Source: Dorea_D sp963559605
GTDB lineage: Bacteria; Bacillota; Clostridia; Lachnospirales; Lachnospiraceae
Direction of reading: 5' to 3'
Assembly: GCA_963559605.1 (NCBI GenBank)
Contig: CAUWLL010000009.1
Coordinates: 16,431-80,430, forward strand
DNA length: 64,000 nucleotides
Part shown: piece after piece, positions 18,159-25,781 of the stretch
Numbering within the stretch: the stretch's first letter is position 1
How the letters are laid out: each line of letters begins with the position of its first letter
Program-made: the position numbers and the translations under genes
The notes under the pieces: model-generated
The model's database searches: none
What the model saw: the letters and a program-made list of their open reading frames with translations, nothing else
What the model was told of the DNA's origin: nothing

Positions 18159-18664
18159 TGGCGGTGTGGATGGGCGCGTTGCTGGTTTTCTTGATCTGTA
18201 TTGATATGGGAGTCAAGCAGTATATTGAAGACACTTTTAAAGGAGAGGAAGAGCGGGACACCAGGATTCCCCGGATTGTACTTCGGAAAGTGCATAACAA
18301 AGGCTTTCTTTTGAATGTGTTAGAGAAGCGCCCGGAGATTGTGCGTATGGGCTCGGTGGCTGCCGGGGGATTTGTTGTGCTCTACGATATTTGGCTGTTT
18401 TGGAAGAATGGAAGATTCTTTCGGAAACTGGGCATGGTGTTCGTCACTGCCGGAGCGGTGAGTAATATTTATGACCGGATGATCCGGGGAAAAGTAGTGG
18501 ATTATATCGGCTTTAAGAGTAAGCATTCCTTTCTCTCAAACATTACCGCGAATCTGGCGGATGTCTATGTGGTGATCGGTGCACTCCTGACGGAGGGGAG
18601 CTTGATATGTGCAAGAAAGAAGACAAAAGAAAGAAAACGAAGGAAACGTAAAGAAACGGCATAG
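18158..18664 (+). CDS. lspA: Lipoprotein signal peptidase (signal peptidase II)
   Basis: A 168-residue membrane aspartyl protease that removes signal peptides from prolipoproteins. Family motifs are present: DMGVKQYI in helix 1 (D-x-x-x-K), VHNKGF near residue 46-50, SNIYDRMIRGKVVDYIGF (Asn103, Asp106, catalytic Asp115) and NLADVYVVIG (catalytic Asp135). The C-terminus is a Lys/Arg-rich cytosolic tail. It lacks the ileS or rluD neighbours usual for lspA, and is rather divergent, so it may be a second copy. The GTG start overlaps the coiled-coil gene by one base. Confidence 0.85.
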   Translation: MAVWMGALLVFLICIDMGVKQYIEDTFKGEEERDTRIPRIVLRKVHNKGFLLNVLEKRPEIVRMGSVAAGGFVVLYDIWLFWKNGRFFRKLGMVFVTAGAVSNIYDRMIRGKVVDYIGFKSKHSFLSNITANLADVYVVIGALLTEGSLICARKKTKERKRRKRKETA

Positions 18665-18692
18665 ACAGTCCTATGCCGTTTTGTGTTTCTTT
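18654..18692. terminator. Terminator between convergent lspA and argG
   Basis: AAACGGCATAG (18654-18664) pairs with CTATGCCGTTT (18671-18681), loop of 6 nt, followed by TGTGTTTCTTTTT. The left arm lies inside the end of lspA. Reverse reading gives a T-containing tail too, so it may serve both strands. Confidence 0.85.
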
Positions 18693-19913
18693 TTAATTTT
18701 TTTCCACTTCTGCCATCTTCATAGCACGAACTTTCAGCGGTAATCCGAACAGATTGATAAATCCGTCAGCATCGTGGTGGTCGTAAAGGTCACCGGTTGT
18801 AAAGCTTGCCAGAGATTCGCTGTACAGAGAGTACGGAGAAGTCGTTCCCGCTTTGATAATGTTACCTTTGTAGAGTTTGAATTTTACTTCTCCAGTAACA
18901 TATTCCTGTGTACTTTCGATAAATGCCTGTACTGCTTCGCGAAGTGGTGTGAACCATTTGCCTTCGTATACAATCTGGGAAAGCTTGTTGCCCATTTCTT
19001 CTTTTACCTCGTAGGTTGCACGGTCTAATACCAGCTCCTCTAACTGCTGATGCGCTTCATAAAGGATAGTTCCGCCTGGAGTTTCGTATACGCCGCGGGA
19101 TTTCATGCCAACTACGCGGTTTTCTACAATATCACAAATACCAACGCCGTGTTTTCCGCCGAGTTCATTTAATTTACGGATAATATCGGAGACTTTCATT
19201 TCCACGCCGTTAACACTCTTTGGAACTCCTTTTTCAAAGGTCATAGTTACGTATTCTGCCTGATCCGGTGCTTTCTCAGGAGAAACACCGAGGACTAATA
19301 AATCATCGTAGTTTGGCTCACATGCCGGATCTTCCAATTCTAAGCCTTCGTGGCTGATGTGCCATAAATTACGGTCACGGCTGTAGCTGTGACTTGCATC
19401 AAACGGAAGGTCGATGCCGTGTGCCTTACAGTATGCAATTTCATCTTCGCGGGACTGCATCGTCCATACGTCTGTCATGCGCCACGGTGCGATGATTTTG
19501 ATGTCCGGTGCAAGCGCTTTAATGCCGAGTTCAAAACGGATCTGGTCGTTGCCTTTACCTGTGGCGCCGTGGCAGATAGCAGTAGCGCCTTCTTTGCGGG
19601 CGATTTCCACGAGACGCTTTGCAATAGCAGGACGAGCCATAGAAGTTCCGAGCAGATATTTATTTTCATAGATTGCATGTGCCTGTACGCAAGGTACAAC
19701 GTAATTATCGCAGAAGTCGTCAACAATATCTTCAATGTATAATTTGGAAGCGCCGGATAGTTTGGCACGTTCTTCCAATCCGTCTAATTCTTCTTCCTGT
19801 CCACAGTCTACGCAGCAACAGATTACTTCGTAATCAAAATTTTCCTTTAACCATGGAATAATTGCAGTAGTGTCAAGTCCGCCTGAATAAGCTAATACAA
19901 CCTTCTCTTTCAT
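18693..19913 (-). CDS. argG: Argininosuccinate synthase
   Basis: A 406-residue enzyme that joins citrulline and aspartate using ATP in arginine biosynthesis. The N-terminal ATP pyrophosphatase loop is AYSGGLDTT (residues 8-16); further conserved parts are GATGKGNDQIRFE and YSRDRNLWHISHEGLELEDP. The reading frame continues 21 codons upstream, but Met at 19913 with AGGAGG nine bases before it is the correct start. It is monocistronic here, away from argC-J-B-D on the other strand, and no argH is in the window. Its promoter overlaps ArgR-like boxes. Confidence 0.97.
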   Translation of the reverse strand: MKEKVVLAYSGGLDTTAIIPWLKENFDYEVICCCVDCGQEEELDGLEERAKLSGASKLYIEDIVDDFCDNYVVPCVQAHAIYENKYLLGTSMARPAIAKRLVEIARKEGATAICHGATGKGNDQIRFELGIKALAPDIKIIAPWRMTDVWTMQSREDEIAYCKAHGIDLPFDASHSYSRDRNLWHISHEGLELEDPACEPNYDDLLVLGVSPEKAPDQAEYVTMTFEKGVPKSVNGVEMKVSDIIRKLNELGGKHGVGICDIVENRVVGMKSRGVYETPGGTILYEAHQQLEELVLDRATYEVKEEMGNKLSQIVYEGKWFTPLREAVQAFIESTQEYVTGEVKFKLYKGNIIKAGTTSPYSLYSESLASFTTGDLYDHHDADGFINLFGLPLKVRAMKMAEVEKN

Positions 19914-19946
19914 AATAGTAAACCTCCTGTATGTAAAAATATTTTC

Positions 19947-19964
19947 GTTGAATAAATATGCAAT
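19947..19964 (+). promoter_or_regulatory. ArgR/AhrC-like box 1 of argG
   Basis: GTTGAATAAATATGCAAT matches 14 of 18 bases of the Bacillus AhrC consensus CATGAATAAAAATGCAAG as I remember it. It lies in the untranslated leader of argG, about 35-50 bp before the start codon. Confidence 0.65.
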
Positions 19965-19981
19965 TTTTGATTGCAAGGATT

Positions 19982-20010
19982 ACTATACACTATAATTTAT
20001 AAATATGCAA
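19982..20010 (-). promoter_or_regulatory. argG promoter
   Basis: On the minus strand TTGCAT (20010-20005), 17-bp spacer, TATAGT (19987-19982). The -35 hexamer is part of an ArgR-like box. Confidence 0.75.
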
Positions 20011-20011
20011 G
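19994..20011 (+). promoter_or_regulatory. ArgR/AhrC-like box 2 of argG
   Basis: AATTTATAAATATGCAAG matches 14 of 18 consensus bases and covers the argG -35 hexamer. A third, weaker copy of the core AAATATGCA is at 20042-20050. Confidence 0.6.
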
Positions 20012-20074
20012 AGAAAAATGGAAAAATGTTTAAAATATACAAAATATGCAATATAAATGTATAAAATGAAATGC

Positions 20075-20103
20075 TTGACATGTATAGAAGGTCTATGTAT
20101 AAT
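20075..20103 (+). promoter_or_regulatory. padR promoter, consensus
   Basis: TTGACA (20075-20080), 17-bp spacer, TATAAT (20098-20103): a perfect housekeeping promoter. The spacer and the start site each carry one dyad operator. Confidence 0.9.
20084..20096. promoter_or_regulatory. Dyad operator 1 (ATAGA-N3-TCTAT)
   Basis: ATAGAAGGTCTAT sits in the -35/-10 spacer of the padR promoter. The same half-sites recur in operator 2, with centres 25 bp apart. It is the likely binding site of the PadR protein encoded downstream. Confidence 0.7.
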
Positions 20104-20108
20104 AATAT

Positions 20109-20121
20109 ATAGATGTTCTAT
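20109..20121. promoter_or_regulatory. Dyad operator 2 (ATAGA-N3-TCTAT)
   Basis: ATAGATGTTCTAT lies just after the -10 and covers the expected start site of the padR transcript. Confidence 0.7.
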
Positions 20122-20139
20122 ATGTGAAAGGAGAAAAAT

Positions 20140-20475
20140 ATGGCGATTGATAAAAGTTTACTGTCAGGAAGTAATTCTATGTTATTGATGAAACTTCTGG
20201 ACGAAAAGGATATGTATGGTTATGAAATGATTGAAACACTGCGGGAACGATCTATGAATGTGTTTGAGTTAAAAGCGGGCACTTTATATCCGATTCTTCA
20301 TAAATTAGAAGAGCAGGAGTATGTGAGTACTTATGAGGAAGAAGTCGGAGGGAAGATACGGAAGTATTATTGTCTTACAAAGTCCGGGAAGAAACAGCTG
20401 CGGGAAAAAACAAAAGAGTGGAAAGAATATTCACAGGCAGTGGTTCAGGTGCTTGGGGGTGTTTGTTATGGATAA
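20140..20475 (+). CDS. PadR-family transcriptional regulator
   Basis: A 111-residue winged-helix repressor of the short PadR-s2 type. The DNA-binding core is recognisable: LLDEKDMYGYEMIETL, LKAGTLYPILHKLEEQEYV and the wing KIRKYYCLTKSGKKQL. GAAAGGAG precedes the ATG at 20140. Its 3' end overlaps the membrane-protein gene by 8 bp, the standard arrangement for PadR regulators with HAAS-domain partners. It most likely represses its own promoter through the two dyads at 20084-20121. The inducing signal is unknown. Confidence 0.92.
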   Translation: MAIDKSLLSGSNSMLLMKLLDEKDMYGYEMIETLRERSMNVFELKAGTLYPILHKLEEQEYVSTYEEEVGGKIRKYYCLTKSGKKQLREKTKEWKEYSQAVVQVLGGVCYG

Positions 20476-21838
20476 GAAAAAATATCTGGAAACGCTGACA
20501 GAACAGGTTCGCTATAAAAAGTCGCTGCCTTTGATTGAAAAGGAGTTGGAAAATCATATTGAGGAGCAGAAAGCTGATTTTATAGCTATGGGCATGGAAG
20601 AGACGGAAGCAGAAACCGCTGCGGTTTTGGAGATGGGAGATCCTGTGGAAGTCGGTGTGGATATGGATAGGATCCACAGACCGAAAAGTGTGGGAAAGTC
20701 GACGGGAATGATAGCATTTTTGTATTTTTTCTGCTTTTTTCTACGTATGATGGTAGAAATGGGACTGGCGAAAAATGCGTGGGCGTCTACAACGCCGGCA
20801 GGGCTTGGACATATTACGTTGTGGTCGATCACGGATGTTGTGTTCCTATGTCTGATCACGTTTGGAGTCTGCCGTTTGGATTATAGCAGAATCGGGAAAT
20901 GGGCAAGAGAATTAACGGTTGTATTTTCGGTTTTTATGTTTGTGGTTATACAGACCATTGCAACGGTTATAAACGGTTCGCAAGGCTGGCTTGTTCTTGG
21001 GGGATATACGTTGGACTTGAGAGCTGTAGCATATTTATTTATTCCGTTATTCGGAGGGATCTTGTATTCCTATCGTGGGCAAGGGTACCTGGCTATAGGT
21101 AAATGTTTATTGTGGATGATATTTCCGACGTTTCTGATCGCGCATTATCCAAGCTTCGTTACAGCATTTTTAATGGTGATGATTTTTTTGATCATGCTGT
21201 TGTGGGCAATAGGAAATGGATGGTTTCAGGTTCAGAAAAAGAGAACTATGGGAGGTATTCTTGGTCTGATGGTTCTCTTTCCTGTAGTGTATGGCGCATA
21301 TATTTGGAACTTTGGTTATGCATATCATAGGCAGAGGCTGCAGGCGATCTTAACCTTGAGTAATTCGGAATACAGTTTTTTCTTTGAATCCCTTCGTACG
21401 GCTTTTCTAAACAGCAGATTACTTGGCACAAGCGAGGAATCCTTGCAGGCGCTTGGAACATGTCCCGGTACAGATTTAGGGCTGGCGTATTTTATTTCCT
21501 TTTACGGAATGATTCCGACAGCAATTCTTGTAGGAGTGATCGTATTCATGCTCGTGAAGCTTTTAAGAAGTACATTAAGGCAGAAGAATTATCTTGGGAG
21601 AATTATGGGAGTAGGCTGTATACTGGCAATGTTCGTGCAAATGATCGTATACGTTCTGGGGAATTTAGGCATTTGCAATCTTTTCGGCGGTGTGTACTGT
21701 CCGTTTATCAGTATCGGTAGCAGCGGAACAGTTATTTTGGCGGTACTGTTTGGAATTGTAGTCAGCATTTATCGTTATCAGAACGTAGTGACAGATCCTG
21801 TGGCGAAGAAGTGGAAACTGGTTTTGAAAAAAGAATAA
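20468..21838 (+). CDS. HAAS-SEDS membrane protein (FtsW/RodA/SpoVE family with N-terminal prefix domain)
   Basis: A 456-residue protein. Residues 1-70 form a charged helical domain (VRYKKSLPLIEKELENHIEEQ, MEETEAETAAVLEMGDP) resembling the HAAS/permease-prefix domain found beside PadR regulators. Residues 75-445 hold about ten membrane helices. The C-terminal part follows SEDS glycosyltransferases: CPGTDLGLAYFISFYGMIP corresponds to the conserved HTDFIFAVIGEE-like segment with its Asp, and LFGGVYCPFISIGSSG to the PLPFISYGGSS loop. SEDS proteins polymerise peptidoglycan. The ATG at 20468 overlaps padR; an open frame upstream of it is inside padR and ignored. Confidence 0.8.
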   Translation: MDKKKYLETLTEQVRYKKSLPLIEKELENHIEEQKADFIAMGMEETEAETAAVLEMGDPVEVGVDMDRIHRPKSVGKSTGMIAFLYFFCFFLRMMVEMGLAKNAWASTTPAGLGHITLWSITDVVFLCLITFGVCRLDYSRIGKWARELTVVFSVFMFVVIQTIATVINGSQGWLVLGGYTLDLRAVAYLFIPLFGGILYSYRGQGYLAIGKCLLWMIFPTFLIAHYPSFVTAFLMVMIFLIMLLWAIGNGWFQVQKKRTMGGILGLMVLFPVVYGAYIWNFGYAYHRQRLQAILTLSNSEYSFFFESLRTAFLNSRLLGTSEESLQALGTCPGTDLGLAYFISFYGMIPTAILVGVIVFMLVKLLRSTLRQKNYLGRIMGVGCILAMFVQMIVYVLGNLGICNLFGGVYCPFISIGSSGTVILAVLFGIVVSIYRYQNVVTDPVAKKWKLVLKKE

Positions 21839-21870
21839 ATCATAGAAGCAGAATTATTAATGATAAAATA

Positions 21871-21908
21871 CTTGCATAATATACAAATTAGATGTATAAT
21901 TATGCGAG
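21871..21908. promoter_or_regulatory. Pair of facing ArgR/AhrC-like boxes
   Basis: 21891-21908 (GATGTATAATTATGCGAG) matches 13 of 18 AhrC consensus bases on the plus strand. 21871-21888 carries the conserved ATGCAAG end on the minus strand. Together they form a loose inverted repeat spanning the whole promoter, so arginine-dependent repression of argC is expected. Confidence 0.6.
21872..21900 (+). promoter_or_regulatory. argC operon promoter
   Basis: TTGCAT (21872-21877), 17-bp spacer, TATAAT (21895-21900). As at argG, both hexamers fall within ArgR-like boxes. Expected transcript start is near 21907, giving a leader of about 110 nt. Confidence 0.85.
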
Positions 21909-21920
21909 TATTTTAATTTG

Positions 21921-21964
21921 GGTACACCCCATATGACAATTAGGTACAGGTCAAAATGCAATTG
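21921..21964. repeat. Two abutting 22-bp direct repeats in the argC leader
   Basis: 21921-21942 and 21943-21964 both begin GGTACA and end CAATT; 17 of 22 positions agree by my alignment (GGTACA, CA at 10-11, ATG at 13-15, CAATT at 17-21). They follow one another without a gap. Arrays of GGTACA-led units occur at the ends of some IS21-like elements, but no transposase gene is here. Confidence 0.6.
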
Positions 21965-22000
21965 AGGACGTAGCCCTTTTAAACTTTACTACGTCCTCAA
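21962..22000 (+). other. 12-bp hairpin directly before the argC ribosome site
   Basis: TTGAGGACGTAG (21962-21973) is a perfect inverted repeat of CTACGTCCTCAA (21989-22000) with a 15-nt loop. No T tract follows, so it is not a terminator. The AAAGGAGG of argC begins 3 nt later. Confidence 0.8.
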
Positions 22001-22016
22001 CAAAAGGAGGTTGGCT

Positions 22017-23057
22017 ATGATTAAGGTAGGTATTATCGGAGCAACCGGCTATGCCGGAGGTGAATTAGTAAGACTTTTACAGGGGCATAAGGAGGCGGAA
22101 GTTATATGGTACGGTTCCAGAAGCTACATAGACAAGAAATATGCGGACATCTATCAAAACATGTTTAAGGTTGTAGAGGACCGATGTCTGGATGATAACA
22201 TTGAAGAATTAGCAGAGCAGGCAGATGTTATATTTACAGCCACACCTCAGGGATTTTGTGCTTCTGTTCTGAGTGAGGATATTTTATCCAAAACTAAGGT
22301 GATTGATCTGAGTGCGGATTACCGTATTAAAGATGTGGCAACCTATGAGAAGTGGTACGGTATTGTACATAAGAGTCCACAGTTTATAGAGGAAGCAGTG
22401 TACGGGCTGTGTGAGGTGAATCGTGAGAAAATAAAGGGCGCGCGGCTGGTTGCCAATCCCGGATGCTATACTACATGTTCTATTTTGACGGCATATCCGT
22501 TGGCGAAAGAAGGCATCATTGATATGAACACATTGATTGTAGATGCCAAATCGGGGACTTCGGGTGCAGGAAGGGGCGCAAAAGTTCCGAATCTGTACTG
22601 CGAGGTAAATGAGAATATAAAAGCTTATGGCGTGGCGTCTCACAGACATACGCCGGAGATTGAGGAGCAGTTGGGTTATGCGTCCGGGGAGAAGGTATTG
22701 ATTAATTTCACGCCCCACCTGATTCCTATGAACCGTGGAATCTTGGCAACGGAGTACGCAACTCTCAATAAAGATGTGACTTATGAAGATGTGAAGGCTG
22801 TTTACCGAAAGTATTATGGAAATGAAACGTTTATCCGTATCTTAGAGAAAGATGTTTGTCCGGAAACGAAATGGGTAGAAGGCAGTAATTATGTAGATAT
22901 TAATTTTAAAATTGATGTAAGAACAAATCGGATCATTATGATGGGAGCCATTGATAATCTGGTGAAAGGTGCAGCAGGTCAGGCAGTTCAGAATATGAAT
23001 CTGATGTTTGGTCTATCGGAAGATGAGGGATTGAAGATGATACCAATGTTTCCATAG
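22017..23057 (+). CDS. argC: N-acetyl-gamma-glutamyl-phosphate reductase
   Basis: A 346-residue NADPH-dependent enzyme, third step of arginine synthesis, reducing acetylglutamyl phosphate to the semialdehyde. Rossmann motif GIIGATGYAGGELVRLL at the N-terminus, catalytic Cys in VANPGCYTT (near residue 149), and HRHTPEIEEQL in the catalytic domain. The ATG at 22017 is used, six bases after AAAGGAGG; an in-frame TTG at 22011 is too close. It heads the operon argC-GNAT-argJ-argB-argD under an ArgR-type promoter. Confidence 0.97.
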   Translation: MIKVGIIGATGYAGGELVRLLQGHKEAEVIWYGSRSYIDKKYADIYQNMFKVVEDRCLDDNIEELAEQADVIFTATPQGFCASVLSEDILSKTKVIDLSADYRIKDVATYEKWYGIVHKSPQFIEEAVYGLCEVNREKIKGARLVANPGCYTTCSILTAYPLAKEGIIDMNTLIVDAKSGTSGAGRGAKVPNLYCEVNENIKAYGVASHRHTPEIEEQLGYASGEKVLINFTPHLIPMNRGILATEYATLNKDVTYEDVKAVYRKYYGNETFIRILEKDVCPETKWVEGSNYVDINFKIDVRTNRIIMMGAIDNLVKGAAGQAVQNMNLMFGLSEDEGLKMIPMFP

Positions 23058-23096
23058 AAATAAAATAGTTTAACTCGGGTAAAAAGGAGGATGCAA

Positions 23097-23540
23097 ATGA
23101 TTAGAGTGATGACAATGGAGGATTATCCACAGGTGAGAGAACTCTGGAACAGCATTAAGGGATTTGGAATCCGAAGTGTAGACGACTCTTGTGAAGGTGT
23201 GGGAAGATTCTTGAAACGAAATCCTACAACCAGTGTAGTAGCTGTGGAAGACGATAAAATCGTAGGAGCTATTTTGTGTGGGCACGATGGAAGACGAGGA
23301 TGCCTGTATCATGTTTGCGTTCACAAAGATTACCGAATGCGAGGGATTGGAAAAGCCATGGTAGGATTTGCTATGGAAGCGTTAAAAGAAGAGCAGATCA
23401 GTAAGGTTTCGCTGATTGCATTTACAAAAAATGATATTGGAAATGCATTCTGGAAAGAAATCGGCTGGACGAAACGAGAAGATTTAAATTATTATGATTT
23501 TACGTTAAATGAAAAAAATATTACAGCATTTATACAATAG
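23097..23540 (+). CDS. GNAT-family N-acetyltransferase in the arg operon
   Basis: A 147-residue acetyltransferase with the acetyl-CoA loop HVCVHKDYRMRGIGKAMV (near residues 77-94) and the late AFTKNDIGNAFWKEIGW element. The start at 23097 has AAGGAGG six bases upstream; ATG 23091 is too close. It lies between argC and argJ with short gaps, so it is co-transcribed with arginine genes. A role as N-acetylglutamate synthase feeding the pathway is possible. It could equally be an unrelated acetyltransferase, since argJ alone can supply acetylglutamate. Confidence 0.85.
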   Translation: MIRVMTMEDYPQVRELWNSIKGFGIRSVDDSCEGVGRFLKRNPTTSVVAVEDDKIVGAILCGHDGRRGCLYHVCVHKDYRMRGIGKAMVGFAMEALKEEQISKVSLIAFTKNDIGNAFWKEIGWTKREDLNYYDFTLNEKNITAFIQ

Positions 23541-23572
23541 GGTAAATAGACAGAAGAAAGGATGAGGATAGG

Positions 23573-24796
23573 ATGAAAGAGATCAAAGGCGGAGTAACAG
23601 CGGCAAAAGGGTTTGAGGCGGCAGCAACAGCGGCAGGAATCAAATACAAAGACAGAACAGATATGGCATTGGTCTACAGTCAGGTTCCGTGTGAGGCGGC
23701 AGGAACATTTACGAAAAATGTAGTGAAGGCAGCTCCGGTAAAATGGGATCGGGAAGTGGTAAAAAGTGGCGCTAAGGTGCAGGCAGTGATTGTAAATTCA
23801 GGCATTGCCAATGCCTGTACCGGTGCCGAAGGTTTTGGATATTGTAAGGAAACAGCCAAAGCTGCTGCGAAATATTTACATATTTCTGAGGGAGGCGTAC
23901 TGATCGGTTCAACAGGTGTCATCGGAAAACAGCTCCCTATGGAGAAAGTAGTGGCTGGTATTGAAGTGCTTGCAGGAAATAAAAACGTTTCTTTAGAAAG
24001 TGGAACGTTGGCAGCAAAAGCTATTATGACTACAGATACTTGCGAGAAGGAGCTGGCAGTGGAAATTGAAGCTGGCGGTAAGACGGTTACTATTGGCGGT
24101 ATGGCGAAAGGTTCCGGTATGATCCATCCGAATATGTGTACCATGCTTGTCTTTATTACGACAGATGCAGTGATTTCGAAAGAAACATTACAGAAAGCAT
24201 TAAGCGAAGATGTAGACGATACCTATAATATGATTTCCGTAGACGGGGATACCTCTACCAATGATACGGTTCTCCTTCTGGCAAATGGTCTGGCAGGAAA
24301 TGAAGAAATTGTATATGGCAGTGAGGATTATAAGAAATTTGCAGAAGCGCTCCATAGGATTAATGAATATCTGGCAAAGAAGATTGCCGGAGACGGAGAA
24401 GGCGCAACGGCATTGTTTGAAGTGAAAGCGGTTGGATGTGAGAGTACAGAACAGGCAAAAATATTGGCAAAAGCAATCGTATGCTCTAATCTTACCAAGA
24501 CAGCAATTGCCGGACATGATGCCAATTGGGGTCGTATTCTCTGTGCGATGGGATATTCCGGCGCGCAGTTTGAACCGGAGAAGGTAGATTTATTCTTTGA
24601 AAGTGAAGCGGGAAAAATTCAGATCATTGAAAATGGAACTGCGGTAGATTATAGCGAAGCTGAGGCAACAAAGATATTATCTGAGTCGGAAGTAACGGCA
24701 ATTGCCGATGTGAAGATGGGGGATAAAGAAGCAACGGCATGGGGATGTGACTTAACGCATGGCTATATAGAAATCAATGCGGACTACAGAAGCTAA
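23573..24796 (+). CDS. argJ: Bifunctional ornithine acetyltransferase / N-acetylglutamate synthase
   Basis: A 407-residue proenzyme that moves acetyl groups from acetylornithine to glutamate, and in bifunctional forms also uses acetyl-CoA. Autocleavage normally occurs between Ala and Thr in a KGSGMIAPNMATML motif; here the motif is KGSGMIHPNMCTML, putting Cys189 before nucleophile Thr190. Other conserved parts are NSGIANACTG and SVDGDTSTNDTV. AAAGGATGAGGATAGG precedes the ATG. It is the third gene of the arg operon, followed 63 bp later by argB. Confidence 0.96.
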   Translation: MKEIKGGVTAAKGFEAAATAAGIKYKDRTDMALVYSQVPCEAAGTFTKNVVKAAPVKWDREVVKSGAKVQAVIVNSGIANACTGAEGFGYCKETAKAAAKYLHISEGGVLIGSTGVIGKQLPMEKVVAGIEVLAGNKNVSLESGTLAAKAIMTTDTCEKELAVEIEAGGKTVTIGGMAKGSGMIHPNMCTMLVFITTDAVISKETLQKALSEDVDDTYNMISVDGDTSTNDTVLLLANGLAGNEEIVYGSEDYKKFAEALHRINEYLAKKIAGDGEGATALFEVKAVGCESTEQAKILAKAIVCSNLTKTAIAGHDANWGRILCAMGYSGAQFEPEKVDLFFESEAGKIQIIENGTAVDYSEAEATKILSESEVTAIADVKMGDKEATAWGCDLTHGYIEINADYRS

Positions 24797-24859
24797 TATT
24801 TCGATCCAGTGGTCAGAGTGTGGCAGTACCGTGAAATGGGAAGGAAAGAGGGATGAATA

Positions 24860-25750
24860 ATGGATAAAAATATGCAGAAATATTTGGATAAGGCGGAAGT
24901 TCTTATTGAGGCGCTTCCCTATATCCAGCGTTTTAACCGCAGAGTAATCGTTGTAAAATACGGTGGAAGCGCTATGGTAGACGATACCTTGAAAGAGCAG
25001 GTCATTCAGGATGTAACCTTATTAAAATTGGTAGGATTTAAACCGATTATCGTTCATGGCGGAGGCAAAGAAATCAGCAAATGGGTAAGTAAAGCCGGTA
25101 TGAAGCCACAATTTGTCAACGGACTTCGTGTGACGGATGCAGAGACAATGGAGCTGGCAGAGATGGTGCTTGGAAAAGTGAATAAAAATTTAGTGCAGCT
25201 TGTAGAGAGTATCGGTGTCCGCGCAATCGGGATCAGCGGCAAGGACGGGAACTTGCTGAACGTAAAGAAAAAACTTGCCGACGGCGAGGATATTGGATTT
25301 GTAGGCGAAGTGAAAAGCGTAAAGGCTGAGGTTTTATATGACCTTCTGGAGAAAGATTTTCTTCCGATCGTAGCTCCTGTCGGCATGGATGATGATTATA
25401 ATACGTATAATATCAATGCGGATGATGCGGCATGTGCTATTGCAAAGTCCATGTGTGCGGAGAAACTGGCATTTCTGACAGACATTGAAGGAGTCTACAA
25501 AGATCCCGAGGATCCGGGAACGCTGATTTCTGAACTGAAGATTTCTGAGGCAAGAGAGCTTATGAATGAAGGCTATATCGGAGGCGGTATGCTGCCGAAG
25601 CTTCACAACTGTATCGATGCCATTGAACACGGGGTGTCACGGGTGCATATTCTGGACGGACGGATTCCGCACTGTCTGTTGCTTGAAATCTTTACACACA
25701 AAGGTATTGGAACAGCTATTGTGAACGAAGGTGAGCAGAAATATGACTAA
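24860..25750 (+). CDS. argB: Acetylglutamate kinase
   Basis: A 296-residue amino-acid kinase phosphorylating N-acetylglutamate. It shows VVKYGGSAM (near residue 32), IIVHGGGKEIS, the arginine-sensing-type N-terminal helix (residues 1-25, LIEALPYIQRFNRR), NADDAACAIAKSM and LTDIEGVY. The N-terminal helix is that of arginine-inhibitable kinases in linear or cyclic pathways, so feedback inhibition by arginine is likely. AAGGAAAGAGGGATG leads to the ATG at 24860. Confidence 0.97.
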   Translation: MDKNMQKYLDKAEVLIEALPYIQRFNRRVIVVKYGGSAMVDDTLKEQVIQDVTLLKLVGFKPIIVHGGGKEISKWVSKAGMKPQFVNGLRVTDAETMELAEMVLGKVNKNLVQLVESIGVRAIGISGKDGNLLNVKKKLADGEDIGFVGEVKSVKAEVLYDLLEKDFLPIVAPVGMDDDYNTYNINADDAACAIAKSMCAEKLAFLTDIEGVYKDPEDPGTLISELKISEARELMNEGYIGGGMLPKLHNCIDAIEHGVSRVHILDGRIPHCLLLEIFTHKGIGTAIVNEGEQKYD

Positions 25751-25781
25751 AATTATTTGTTTACTATGGAGATTATAAAAT

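Noticed and set aside
21915..22005. Intact insertion sequence upstream of argC
   Set aside because: Only repeat-like ends are seen; no transposase gene, second end or target duplication.
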